Shown here: one piece after another, positions 1 to 6,218 of the stretch
How positions within the stretch are numbered: the first letter of the stretch is position 1
How the letters are laid out: the number at the start of each line of letters is the position of its first letter
Source of the DNA: Pseudomonadota bacterium
Lineage (GTDB): Bacteria; Myxococcota_A; Polyangia; Polyangiales; Polyangiaceae
Reading direction: 5' to 3'
Length of the DNA: 6,941 bases
NCBI GenBank assembly: GCA_023418705.1
Contig: JAEZYZ010000339.1
Coordinates: 1-6,941, forward strand
Made by a program: the position numbers and the translations under genes
Notes under the pieces: model-generated
What the model saw: only the letters and a program-made list of their open reading frames with translations
What the model was told of the DNA's origin: nothing
The model's database searches: none

Positions 1-145
1 GATTGCCCACCGCCCCGGTCGCACCCGAGCCGACGGCGGCGCCGGCGCCCAGCGACCCCTCGGGGTGCTCCCCGGCAGGATCCCCGCAAGCGCTGGCGGC
101 GATCGCCGCAATCAACGAAGAGACACCGAAGTACCAAGACCGCAT
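1..145 (-). CDS. Putative Gly/Ala-rich lipoprotein, N-terminal part only
   Basis: This gene runs off the left edge of the window; 48 codons are visible from an ATG at 145. A strong Shine-Dalgarno GGAGG (minus strand, 157-153) lies 7 nt upstream, which fixes the start. The product opens MRSWYFGVSS, has a hydrophobic stretch at about residues 6-19 and a lipobox-like ASAC ending at Cys20, followed by GDP. Ala at the lipobox -3 position is less usual than Leu or Val. This suggests a type II signal peptide and a lipid-anchored envelope protein; the +2 residue is Gly, so outer-membrane sorting is possible. After Cys20 the visible part is Gly/Ala/Ser-rich (GAGAAVGSGATGAVGN), like a linker, so no functional domain is seen. 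The plus-strand reading here is Pro/Ala-rich, has no start signals and is best taken as its shadow. The gene points the same way as the transporter operon, 157 bp downstream of it. Function unknown. Confidence 0.72.
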   Translation of the reverse strand, partial: MRSWYFGVSSLIAAIAASACGDPAGEHPEGSLGAGAAVGSGATGAVGN

Positions 146-199
146 TCGAAAACCTCCGAAACCGAGCTCACCGCCAGCCCGCACCAAGCCGTTCGGGTC

Positions 200-225
200 C
201 ACGCACGCGAGCCGCGGGGTGCGTG
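200..225. promoter_or_regulatory. Inverted repeat, 7-bp arms, upstream of the left lipoprotein gene
   Basis: CACGCAC (200-206) and GTGCGTG (219-225) are perfect 7-bp complementary arms around a 12-nt GC-rich spacer. On the minus-strand transcript this could fold as a stem-loop about 55-80 nt ahead of the lipoprotein start at 145. It may be a leader structure or a protein-binding dyad. GC-rich DNA gives such repeats by chance fairly often, so the role is inferred. Confidence 0.35.
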
Positions 226-231
226 TGCCAA

Positions 232-252
232 CGACAATTTGTACGTTTGTCG
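232..252. promoter_or_regulatory. Inverted repeat CGACAA-N9-TTGTCG, candidate operator
   Basis: Perfect 6-bp arms (232-237 and 247-252) flank a 9-bp AT-richer spacer containing GTAC. The centre-to-centre distance of the arms is 15 bp, and the site is the most AT-rich patch between the transporter operon and the left lipoprotein gene. That would suit a dimeric regulator or a promoter region for the lipoprotein gene. No convincing -35/-10 pair was found with it. The role is inferred. Confidence 0.35.
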
Positions 253-268
253 GGCGGCGAGGGCCACC
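253..268 (-). terminator. Possible weak terminator hairpin after the transporter operon
   Basis: On the minus strand GGTGGC-CCTC-GCCGCC forms a 6-bp stem (one G-T pair) with a 4-nt loop, 34 nt after the stop codon of the last ATPase gene. No T-run follows it, so it is not a canonical intrinsic terminator. It could still pause or stabilise the 3' end of the operon message. Confidence 0.25.
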
Positions 269-302
269 GTAAATCACCGTGTTTCTTCCTGGCCGCAATG
301 TT

Positions 303-1352
303 CTAGTGCGGCTGCGTCGATGCCGCGGTCGAGCCTGGCGGGTGCAGGTGACAGCGGACGAGGTGTTCCCGCGCGATGATGGAAGGCGCCGGCATGCTCG
401 AGCGGCACTCGCGCTTCACCTCCGGGCAGCGATCGGCGAAGGGGCAGCCCGGCGGCGGATCGACCAGCTTCGGCGCGCCCCCGGGCGCCGCCAGCGCGCT
501 CCGGATGGATCCGCGCGGGTCGGGCACGGCCGACAGCAGCAGGCGCGTGTAGGGGTGCGCCGGCTCGCGCATCAGCGCTTCGCTCGGCGCGCTCTCCACG
601 ATGTGTCCGGCGTACATCACCATGGTGATGTCGGCGAAGTAGCGCGCGCTCGCCAGGTCGTGGGTGATGTAGAGGTAGGCGATGTCGCGCTCTTCCTTCA
701 GGCGCTCCAGCAGGTTCAGGATCCCCATCCGGATGGACACGTCGAGCATGCTGATGGGCTCGTCCGCCAAGATCACCTCGGGGTCGACGGCGATGGCCCG
801 GGCGATCGCCACCCGCTGACGCTGGCCGCCCGAGGCCTGGTGCGGGTGCTTGGCCGCGAACTCCGCGGCGGGGCTGAGGCCCACGGTCTCGAGCAGCGCC
901 TCGACCTGCTGGCGCAGCTCGGCCCGGCCCTTCGCCTTCCCGTGGCGGATCAGCGGTCGCTCCAGGTGATGGCCGATGGTGTGCACGGGGTTCAGGGAGC
1001 CGAACGGATCCTGGAAGATCATCTGCACCTTGGAGCGGTAGTGCAGTGAGGCGCGGCGCGGCTCCGCCGCCAGCAGGTTCATGCCTTTGAACAGGATCTG
1101 ACCGCTCGTCGGCTGGATCAGGCGGATCAAGACGCGCGCGATGGTGCTCTTGCCGCTGCCCGACTCCCCCACCAGCGCCACCACCTGCCGCGGCCTGAGG
1201 GCGAACGAGACATCGTGCAGCGCCCGGAGCCGCTCGGGGCGCAGGCCGCCTCCGACCTTGAAGAACTTGGTGAGCTTTTTCACCTCGAGGATGGGCGGCT
1301 CGGGGACCCGCTCGATCCCTTCCGAGGCCCGCTCGGGGGCCGCCGCGGTCAC
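303..1352 (-). CDS. Dpp/Opp-family ABC transporter ATP-binding protein (DppF-type)
   Basis: This is the second of two ATPases that power the importer from the cytoplasmic face. It has Walker A GESGSGKST (about 62-70), Q-loop Gln114, signature ASGGQRQR (173-180; Ala replaces the usual Leu), Walker B with DEP (197-199), D-loop ISMLDVS and H-loop His231. A C-terminal oligopeptide-transporter region (HPYTR onward) carries Cys303, Cys309, Cys316 and Cys334, the spacing seen in relatives that bind an iron-sulfur cluster. I start it at GTG 1352, not at the upstream GTG 1400. GTG 1352 has GGGAGG 7 nt ahead and overlaps the previous stop as GTGA, giving 349 aa, normal for the family. The gene is last in the operon and translationally coupled to the ATPase before it. 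The family assignment is firm; the substrate is unknown. Confidence 0.95.
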   Translation of the reverse strand: MTAAAPERASEGIERVPEPPILEVKKLTKFFKVGGGLRPERLRALHDVSFALRPRQVVALVGESGSGKSTIARVLIRLIQPTSGQILFKGMNLLAAEPRRASLHYRSKVQMIFQDPFGSLNPVHTIGHHLERPLIRHGKAKGRAELRQQVEALLETVGLSPAAEFAAKHPHQASGGQRQRVAIARAIAVDPEVILADEPISMLDVSIRMGILNLLERLKEERDIAYLYITHDLASARYFADITMVMYAGHIVESAPSEALMREPAHPYTRLLLSAVPDPRGSIRSALAAPGGAPKLVDPPPGCPFADRCPEVKRECRSSMPAPSIIAREHLVRCHLHPPGSTAASTQPH

Positions 1353-2338
1353 GACGCCGCCTCCCGAACGGTGGCTTCGGGCGCCGCGTGCAGGTGGCAC
1401 GCGACGCGCCGTCCGCCAAGTTCGATGAGCTCCGGATGCTCCTCGCTGCAGCGCGGCAGCGCCTCACTGCAGCGAGGATGAAAGCGGCACCCCGAAGGAG
1501 GCCGGCGCATGTCCGGAGGCGAGCCGGCAATGCCCGTGAGCTGCTCGCGCTCCCCGTGCACCGACGGGAACGACGCCATCAGCCCCTTCGTGTACGGGTG
1601 ACGCGGCGACTCCAGCAGCGTGCGCGACGCGCCGATTTCCGCCACCCGACCTGCGTACAGGATGCCCACCCGATCGCAGAGCTCGAGCATGAGTGACAGG
1701 TCGTGGGTGATGAAGAGGATGGAAAAGCCGAGCTCGTCCTTCAGCTCGGCGATTTTCTGCAAAATCTCCTTTTGCACCACGACGTCCAGCGCCGTGGTCG
1801 GCTCGTCCATGATGATGAAGGGCGGGTGCAGCGCGAGCGCGATGGCGATCACGACGCGCTGCCGCATGCCGCCGGACAGCTGGTGCGGGAAGCTCCGCAC
1901 CCGCGCCTTGTCGATGCCCACCAGCTCGAGCAGGCCCTCAGCGCGCTGCCACGCCTCCGCTTTCGAGACGGGCTCGTGCGCCAAGATGACGTCGGCGATC
2001 TGCTCGCCGACCGAGAGCACCGGGTTCAGCGCGTTCATCGCGCTTTGAAACACGAGCGACAGCTTGCGCCAGCGAAACGCCCGGAGGCCGGCGTCGTCGA
2101 GCGCGAGAACGTCCGTGCCCTCGAACAGCACCGAGCCGCCCGTGATGGCCGCGGGGGGCTGCAGGATCCGCAAGATGGCCTGGGCGATGGTGGACTTGCC
2201 GCAGCCGCTCTCCCCCGCCAGCCCGAACACCTCCCCGCGGGCGATGTCGAAGGAGACGCGGTCGACCGCGCGCACGTTGCCGGCGGGCGTGAAGTACTCG
2301 ACGCAGAGGTCCTGAACGGAGAGCAGCGGCTCAGACAT
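1349..2338 (-). CDS. Dpp/Opp-family ABC transporter ATP-binding protein (DppD-type)
   Basis: This is the first ATPase of the importer, 329 aa, expected to pair with the DppF-type protein encoded next. In order it shows Walker A GESGCGKST (42-50), Q-loop Gln98, signature LSGGMRQR (154-161), Walker B IIMDEP with Asp178-Glu179, D-loop TTALDVV and H-loop His212. A C-terminal oligopeptide-transporter extension has HPYTKGL near 247 and Cys284, Cys290, Cys297 and Cys314. In the Dpp/Opp family four such cysteines can hold an iron-sulfur cluster; that is family knowledge, not shown here. All catalytic motifs are intact. The ATG overlaps the end of the upstream permease gene by 8 bp, and the 3' end overlaps the next gene by 4 bp (GTGA), so the two ATPases are probably made together. 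Confidence 0.95.
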   Translation of the reverse strand: MSEPLLSVQDLCVEYFTPAGNVRAVDRVSFDIARGEVFGLAGESGCGKSTIAQAILRILQPPAAITGGSVLFEGTDVLALDDAGLRAFRWRKLSLVFQSAMNALNPVLSVGEQIADVILAHEPVSKAEAWQRAEGLLELVGIDKARVRSFPHQLSGGMRQRVVIAIALALHPPFIIMDEPTTALDVVVQKEILQKIAELKDELGFSILFITHDLSLMLELCDRVGILYAGRVAEIGASRTLLESPRHPYTKGLMASFPSVHGEREQLTGIAGSPPDMRRPPSGCRFHPRCSEALPRCSEEHPELIELGGRRVACHLHAAPEATVREAAS

Positions 2339-3266
2339 GCTTCACCACCGGGGTGGCGCTGCCGGGGCGCAGGCCGAGCTTCTTCATCGCGCGCAGCCAC
2401 GACCCCTCCGCCTTGAGGCGCGGGTTGGTGATTTCGTCGATGGCGAAGTTGATCATCACCAACGCGAACCCGACCAGCGCGATGACCACCCCCGTCGGCA
2501 CCACGGTCCACCAGGCGCCGGTGAGCAGCGCCGCGTTGTTCGCGGCCCAGTAGAGGTTGGTGCCCCAGGTCACCACGCTGACGTCCCCCAGGCCCAAGAA
2601 CTCGAGCCCCACCTGCGCGCCGATCGCGTAGACGGTGGCGCCGATGAAGCCGGACACCAAGAGGGACGTCATGTTCGGCAAGATCTCGCGGAACATGATG
2701 CGCAGACTGCCCTCCCCGCTGACGATGGCCGCGGCCACGAAATCTTTCTCCCGCAGGCTCAGCGTCTGGGCGCGCAGCACGCGGGCGTTCCAGGCCCAGC
2801 CGGTGATGATCAGCACCATGCCGATCGTGACCGGCCCCGCCGGGAGGTAGGCCGCGATCACCACCGCCAGGGGAAGCCCGGGCATGATCAGGAAGACGTT
2901 GGTGACGAGCGACAGCACGTCGTCCACCCAGCCGCCGAAGAACCCCGCGGCGATGCCGACCAGCGCCCCGATCGCCATCACGGCCAGGCCCACCGCGAAC
3001 CCGACGATCAGCGACACCCGGGCGCCCGCGATGGTCTGCGAGAAGACGTCCTGCCCCTGGCCGGTCGTGCCGAACCAGTGCTCGGCGGAGGGGGGCTGAT
3101 GCGGCGCCGCGATGAACGCGTTCGGGTCGTGCGGGACGATCGCCGGCCCGATCAGCGCGATCAGCACGAACCCGAGCGCGATGCTGGCGCCCACCATCGC
3201 CTTGCGGTTGTGCGCCAGCGCCGAGAGCAGCGCGCCCCGCGCGCCCGACGAGCCGCCAGCGCTCAT
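2331..3266 (-). CDS. Dpp/Opp-family ABC transporter permease (DppC-type)
   Basis: Inner-membrane subunit, half of the translocation channel. From ATG 3266 it is 311 aa. It shows an N-terminal membrane segment (about 24-44), the family's HWFGTTGQGQDVFSQ motif (63-77), further segments near 83-110, 115-141, 203-225 and 254-276, and an EAA-type cytoplasmic loop around 172-199 (ending ILPNM) that docks the ATPase. Length and layout are typical of DppC/OppC. The start was chosen because GGAGG (3276-3272) sits 5 nt upstream and the ATG overlaps the stop of the preceding small ORF as ATGA. A GTG at 3278 in the same frame would add four residues but lies over that ribosome site, and an in-frame TGA further up blocks any longer form. 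The 3' end overlaps the ATPase start by 8 bp. Substrate unknown. Confidence 0.94.
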   Translation of the reverse strand: MSAGGSSGARGALLSALAHNRKAMVGASIALGFVLIALIGPAIVPHDPNAFIAAPHQPPSAEHWFGTTGQGQDVFSQTIAGARVSLIVGFAVGLAVMAIGALVGIAAGFFGGWVDDVLSLVTNVFLIMPGLPLAVVIAAYLPAGPVTIGMVLIITGWAWNARVLRAQTLSLREKDFVAAAIVSGEGSLRIMFREILPNMTSLLVSGFIGATVYAIGAQVGLEFLGLGDVSVVTWGTNLYWAANNAALLTGAWWTVVPTGVVIALVGFALVMINFAIDEITNPRLKAEGSWLRAMKKLGLRPGSATPVVKHV

Positions 3267-3475
3267 CGCCCCCTCCACAGGCGAGCCTGCGAGGTGCCCG
3301 GATCGTGGAGACCTTCACAGCAAGACCACCAGGGCCATCGGCCCACCGCGCGTTCCGCGCGCACGATGGCGCCGGGCCCGTCCGTCAAATACCCCCAAAA
3401 TCTTCCGCCCTTCCGCCCTTCCTGGGAAAAAAAATAGCGGAACATTTGGCGGTGGTAGAGCTTCGAGCAGGTCAT
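3263..3475 (-). CDS. Small unrecognised ORF coupled between the two permease genes
   Basis: Encodes 70 aa with no family I recognise: five Trp, ten Arg and Cys at 3, 52 and 53, basic overall, with no clear membrane segment or signal peptide. For: its ATG overlaps the stop of the upstream permease as ATGA, its stop overlaps the ATG of the downstream permease as ATGA, and an AAGGA (3490-3486) lies 10 nt before its start. With it the chain of overlapping genes runs unbroken from 4449 to 303; without it there is a 205-bp hole. Against: 18 of its 70 codons end in A or T, compared with 2 of the first 70 codons of the next gene, and it contains a run of eight T and an 8-bp tandem repeat. It could be a real accessory peptide, a leader that hands ribosomes on to the next gene, or a spacer open by chance. 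Confidence 0.42.
   Translation of the reverse strand: MTCSKLYHRQMFRYFFSQEGRKGGRFWGYLTDGPGAIVRAERAVGRWPWWSCCEGLHDPGTSQARLWRGR
3347..3361. other. GC hairpin between the permease genes
   Basis: CGCGCG-TTC-CGCGCG on the plus strand (the minus transcript has a GAA loop) gives a 6-bp all-GC stem. It lies within the stretch separating the two permease genes, about 80 nt before the second start. It might stabilise or segment the message, but simple CG alternation makes a chance origin likely. Confidence 0.3.
3402..3422. repeat. 8-bp tandem repeat, 2.6 copies, beside a run of eight T
   Basis: The plus strand reads CTTCCGCC twice followed by CTTCC. Four bases further on lies a run of eight A at 3427-3434, which is eight T on the operon strand. 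The unit length is not a multiple of three, so a change in copy number would shift the frame of the small ORF that contains it. Copy number is low, so instability is only a possibility. Confidence 0.5.
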
Positions 3476-4449
3476 CGGCCTCGCGTCCTTGGGTCGAGCC
3501 ACACGTACAGGATGTCGACCAACCAGTTGGCGCCGAGCACGGCGAAGGTGATGGTCAAGAACAACCCCTGCATCAGCGGGTAGTCTTGGTTGCGCACCGC
3601 CTGGATCAGCAGGTAGCCGGTGCCGGGGTAAGAGAAGACGATCTCGGTCAAGAGCGAGCCGCTCAGCACGAAGCCGAGCGCCATGCCGAACCCGGTGACG
3701 TTCGGCAAGAGCGCGTTGCGCGCCGCGTAGCTGAACATCACCCGCCGCGCCGGCAGGCCCTTGGCCTGCGCCATGGTGATGTAGTCCTCGGACAGCACGG
3801 CGATCATCGTGTTGCGCATGCCGAGCATCCAGCCCCCGGTGCTGGCCAGCACGATCGCCGCCGCGGGCAGCGCCATGTGCTCGAGCACGCTCAGCAGAAA
3901 ATCCAGCGTCAGCGCCGGCTCGAGGTGATCGGCGTAGGCGTGTCGCAACGGAAACCACCCCAAGACGAAGCCGAAGGCGTACAGCCCGAGCATCGCCAGC
4001 CAAAAATACGGGAACGCACCCAGAAAGATCAGCACCGGCGGTGCGACCGAGTCGAGCCAGCCGCCGCGCCGCCAGGCCGCCACCATCCCGAGCAACGTGC
4101 CGAACAAGAACGCGAGCAGCACGGCCATGCCGGCGAGCAGCAGCGTCCAGAACAGCCCCGTGGCGAGCACCTCCGTCACCGGCGCCGGGAAGTAGGCCAC
4201 CGACGTCCCAAGCTCCCCCTGAAACACATGCACGACGTACGTCAGGTACTGCTCCCAGAGCGGCGCGTCCGTGAAACCGAACGCCTCGCGGAGCGCGTCG
4301 ATGGCCTCGGGCTGCAGCTGCCCCTGGAAGCGCGCGAACATGGCCGAGGCGGGATCGCCCGGCATCGAGCGTGGGATCAAGAAGTTGAGCGTGAGCGACG
4401 CCCAGGCTGCGATCAGGTAGAAGCCCAGGCGTCGTAGGATGTAGTGCAA
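3472..4449 (-). CDS. Dpp/Opp-family ABC transporter permease (DppB-type)
   Basis: Inner-membrane permease of 325 aa, first of the channel pair. It starts YILRRLGFYLI, as DppB proteins do, with membrane segment 1 at about 9-27, the IPRSMPGDPA motif (25-34) and a periplasmic stretch to about 95. Further segments lie near 97-125, 135-165, 190-215, 252-275 and 296-318. The EAA-type ATPase-docking loop is at 221-250 (EDYITMAQAKG to NALLPN), followed by the typical FSYPGTGYLL. Length is normal. The start is TTG at 4449. No ATG fits, the reading matches the family N-terminus from here, and GAGGA (4463-4459) is 9 nt upstream. The rare start codon may keep its output below that of the binding protein, whose stop lies 37 bp away. 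The stop overlaps the next small ORF as ATGA. Confidence 0.94.
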   Translation of the reverse strand: MHYILRRLGFYLIAAWASLTLNFLIPRSMPGDPASAMFARFQGQLQPEAIDALREAFGFTDAPLWEQYLTYVVHVFQGELGTSVAYFPAPVTEVLATGLFWTLLLAGMAVLLAFLFGTLLGMVAAWRRGGWLDSVAPPVLIFLGAFPYFWLAMLGLYAFGFVLGWFPLRHAYADHLEPALTLDFLLSVLEHMALPAAAIVLASTGGWMLGMRNTMIAVLSEDYITMAQAKGLPARRVMFSYAARNALLPNVTGFGMALGFVLSGSLLTEIVFSYPGTGYLLIQAVRNQDYPLMQGLFLTITFAVLGANWLVDILYVWLDPRTRGR

Positions 4450-4475
4450 CGGTGGCTTTCCTCGGCGTGCGCGCG

Positions 4476-4490
4476 CTGATCCGCGATCAG
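4476..4490 (-). promoter_or_regulatory. Stem-loop across the stop codon of the binding-protein gene
   Basis: CTGATC-CGC-GATCAG is a perfect 6-bp stem with a 3-nt loop. It contains the TGA of the binding-protein gene (4489-4487) and sits in the short gap before the first permease. Stem-loops in this position protect the upstream message from 3' exonucleases in other importers (the malE-malF case is the classic one), giving more binding protein than membrane protein. No T-run follows, so it is not a full terminator. The role is inferred from position. Confidence 0.5.
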
Positions 4491-6190
4491 TTGGCCATGT
4501 GCCGCGGCTTGAGCTCCGTCAACACGAGCAGATACTCCGGCGCGGGGTAGGTGCTGAGCTTGGCGTAGGGGTTGTCTTTGCTCGGGAAGCCGACGATGCG
4601 CTTGGTGTTGAACTCGCCCCAGGAGGGGTTCGGGCAGAGGGGGATCGCCGGGACCGTCCGCACGTACTCCATCTGGAGCTGGTCCATGATGCGCTTCTGC
4701 TCGGCGCGGTCGGAGGTCTTGACGAACTCGGCGAACAGCGCGTCCGCCTCCGGCGTGGAGAAGCGGTGCCAGTTGCTCGCCGCCATCTGTCCGATCGGCA
4801 GCTTGGTCTCGCTCGACATCCAGGCGCGGTACACGAAGTACGGATCCGGTCCCTGGTTGGTCCAGCCCATCGCCCCGGTAAAGTCTCCCTTTTGCACCTT
4901 CTCGAACCAGGCGCTGAAGTCATAGGTCTTGAGGTTGGCGTTGATGCCGACCTTCTTCAGACTCGAGCCGACGATCTGCGCGGCCCGGACCCAATCGGAC
5001 CACCCGGTCGGCACGATGATCTCGAACTCGAAGGGCTTGCCCCCGACCTGACGCACGCCGCCGGCGCCCTTCTTCAGGCCGGCCTGGTCGAGCAAGGCGT
5101 TGGCCCCGTCGACGTTCAGCTTCACCCAGTCCGCCTTGGCAGCCTCGGGGTTGCGCCAGTCTTTGAAGGCGTCGCTCAAGCCGGTGCCATCCGCCGGGCG
5201 CGTGTAGTTGTACATGGCCACCTTGACGATCTGATCGCGATCGATGGCCATGCTGATCGCCTTGCGGACGCGCACGTCGTCGAAGGGCTTCAGCGTGGTG
5301 TTCAGGTAGACCATGATGGTCCCGCCGATCAGCGGGAACCAGTAGCCATGGTGCTTCGGATCTTTGGCGACGAAGGTCTTCTCGACGTCGGGGATGAAGT
5401 TCGCAGCCCAATCGACCTCGCCGTTGATGACCGCCAGGTTTGCCTGGTCGTTGCTGGGAAGCGCCGGGAAGCGCAGCTTCTTGATGGCCGGTTTGCCCTT
5501 TTGCCAGTAGTGGGGATTGGGCCCGAGCTCATAGACCTGATTCTGAAAGGTCACGACCTCGGTGAACGGCCCCGTCCCGACCGGGTTTTCATTGGCGTAG
5601 GTGACCGGATCGGCAATGTCCTTCCATTTGTGCTCGGGCACGATCGGCTGGTGCCCGATGTAGAATAGGGCGGGCACGTACGGCTCCTTGAACGCGAACT
5701 CGACGGTGCCCGCGTCCGGGGCCGAGACGCTGTCTACGAATTTGAAGACGCCCTGCAGATCGAGCGCCTTGTGCTTCTTCATCAACTCGAAGGTGAAGAC
5801 CACGTCGGATGCGGAGAACGGCTTGCCGTCCGACCATTTCACTTCCGGTCGAATTTTGAAGGTAAGCTTTTTGTTGCCCTCCGACCAGGCGTGGCTGGTG
5901 GCGAGCCACGGCACGTAGTCCCCCTTGAGCGTGTTGTAGATGAGGAGCGGCTCGTAGATGCCGGCGCGCGTCGGCCAGCGCGCCGAGTTGTCGCTGAGCA
6001 GCGGGTTGAAGTTGCGCACCCAGGAGGCCTGCTGCTCCTGCGAAACCGTGAGGACGCCTGCTTCTTCCTTGCCGGAAGCCGCGCTCGGCGAGCCCGATGG
6101 CCCTTGTTCTTTTTCACCGCGCTTGCACGCCAGCAGCACCAGCAAAATCAGGAGGGCGTACACCCCGCGAGGCCAGAGTCGCGCATTCAT
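4487..6190 (-). CDS. SBP_bac_5 family substrate-binding lipoprotein of the ABC importer
   Basis: Periplasmic solute receptor, 567 aa, normal for the family. It has a type II signal peptide with hydrophobic core YALLILLVLLA and Cys22 (LLAC), then a charged Ser/Gly linker to about 45. Family landmarks are FNPLL (61-65), GIYEPL (77-82), LTFKIRPEVKWSDGKPFSASDV (109-130), NPVGTGPF (202-209) and VRVRKAISMAIDRDQIV (306-322). ATG 6190 has GAGGAG (6203-6198) 7 nt upstream. It is the first gene of the operon. Known ligands of the family include peptides, nickel, haem and oligosaccharides. About 18 Trp lie in the mature part, including W57 next to the NFNP motif, W397/W400 and W443. Such richness would suit stacking on sugars, as in the cellobiose/beta-glucan receptors of this family, but that is inference. 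Family assignment is firm; ligand open. Confidence 0.95.
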   Translation of the reverse strand: MNARLWPRGVYALLILLVLLACKRGEKEQGPSGSPSAASGKEEAGVLTVSQEQQASWVRNFNPLLSDNSARWPTRAGIYEPLLIYNTLKGDYVPWLATSHAWSEGNKKLTFKIRPEVKWSDGKPFSASDVVFTFELMKKHKALDLQGVFKFVDSVSAPDAGTVEFAFKEPYVPALFYIGHQPIVPEHKWKDIADPVTYANENPVGTGPFTEVVTFQNQVYELGPNPHYWQKGKPAIKKLRFPALPSNDQANLAVINGEVDWAANFIPDVEKTFVAKDPKHHGYWFPLIGGTIMVYLNTTLKPFDDVRVRKAISMAIDRDQIVKVAMYNYTRPADGTGLSDAFKDWRNPEAAKADWVKLNVDGANALLDQAGLKKGAGGVRQVGGKPFEFEIIVPTGWSDWVRAAQIVGSSLKKVGINANLKTYDFSAWFEKVQKGDFTGAMGWTNQGPDPYFVYRAWMSSETKLPIGQMAASNWHRFSTPEADALFAEFVKTSDRAEQKRIMDQLQMEYVRTVPAIPLCPNPSWGEFNTKRIVGFPSKDNPYAKLSTYPAPEYLLVLTELKPRHMAN

Positions 6191-6197
6191 GGATTCA

Positions 6198-6203
6198 CTC
6201 CTC
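6198..6203 (-). promoter_or_regulatory. Ribosome binding site of the binding-protein gene
   Basis: GAGGAG on the minus strand, 7 nt from ATG 6190. It is among the strongest sites in the operon, in keeping with high output of the binding protein. It directly abuts the dyad at 6204-6218, so a bound regulator or folded hairpin there could block it. Confidence 0.75.
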
Positions 6204-6218
6204 GTGTCTCAGAGACAC
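6204..6218. promoter_or_regulatory. 15-bp perfect dyad GTGTCTC-A-GAGACAC, candidate operator
   Basis: Seven-base arms are perfectly symmetric around position 6211, and the dyad ends one base from the Shine-Dalgarno of the binding-protein gene. As DNA it is the size of a half-turn-spaced operator for a dimeric repressor. As RNA it would form a 6-bp stem with a 3-nt loop just upstream of the ribosome site. No regulator gene lies in the window, so which of the two applies cannot be decided here. Confidence 0.5.

Noticed and set aside
213..229. TGGCAC on the minus strand as a sigma-54 promoter
   Set aside because: The GC dinucleotide that should follow is two bases off the required spacing, and sigma-54 promoters do not tolerate that.
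3..272. Pro/Ala-rich open frame on the plus strand at the left edge
   Set aside because: It lacks a ribosome site or any recognisable domain, and it covers a minus-strand gene with GGAGG, signal peptide and lipobox, which explains the region better.
1353..1400. Longer DppF-type start at GTG 1400
   Set aside because: It would add 16 residues overlapping the previous gene by 52 bp. GTG 1352 has a GGGAGG at 7 nt and the usual GTGA coupling.
3267..3278. GTG 3278 as start of the second permease
   Set aside because: The GGAGG that would serve the gene lies inside this extension, ideally placed for ATG 3266.
3383..3388. TTGACG on the minus strand as an internal -35 box
   Set aside because: No -10-like hexamer lies at a workable distance; the sequence after it is solidly GC.
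3427..3434. T8 run as an intrinsic terminator between the permease genes
   Set aside because: No GC stem directly precedes it on the operon strand, and the operon clearly continues to the ATPases.
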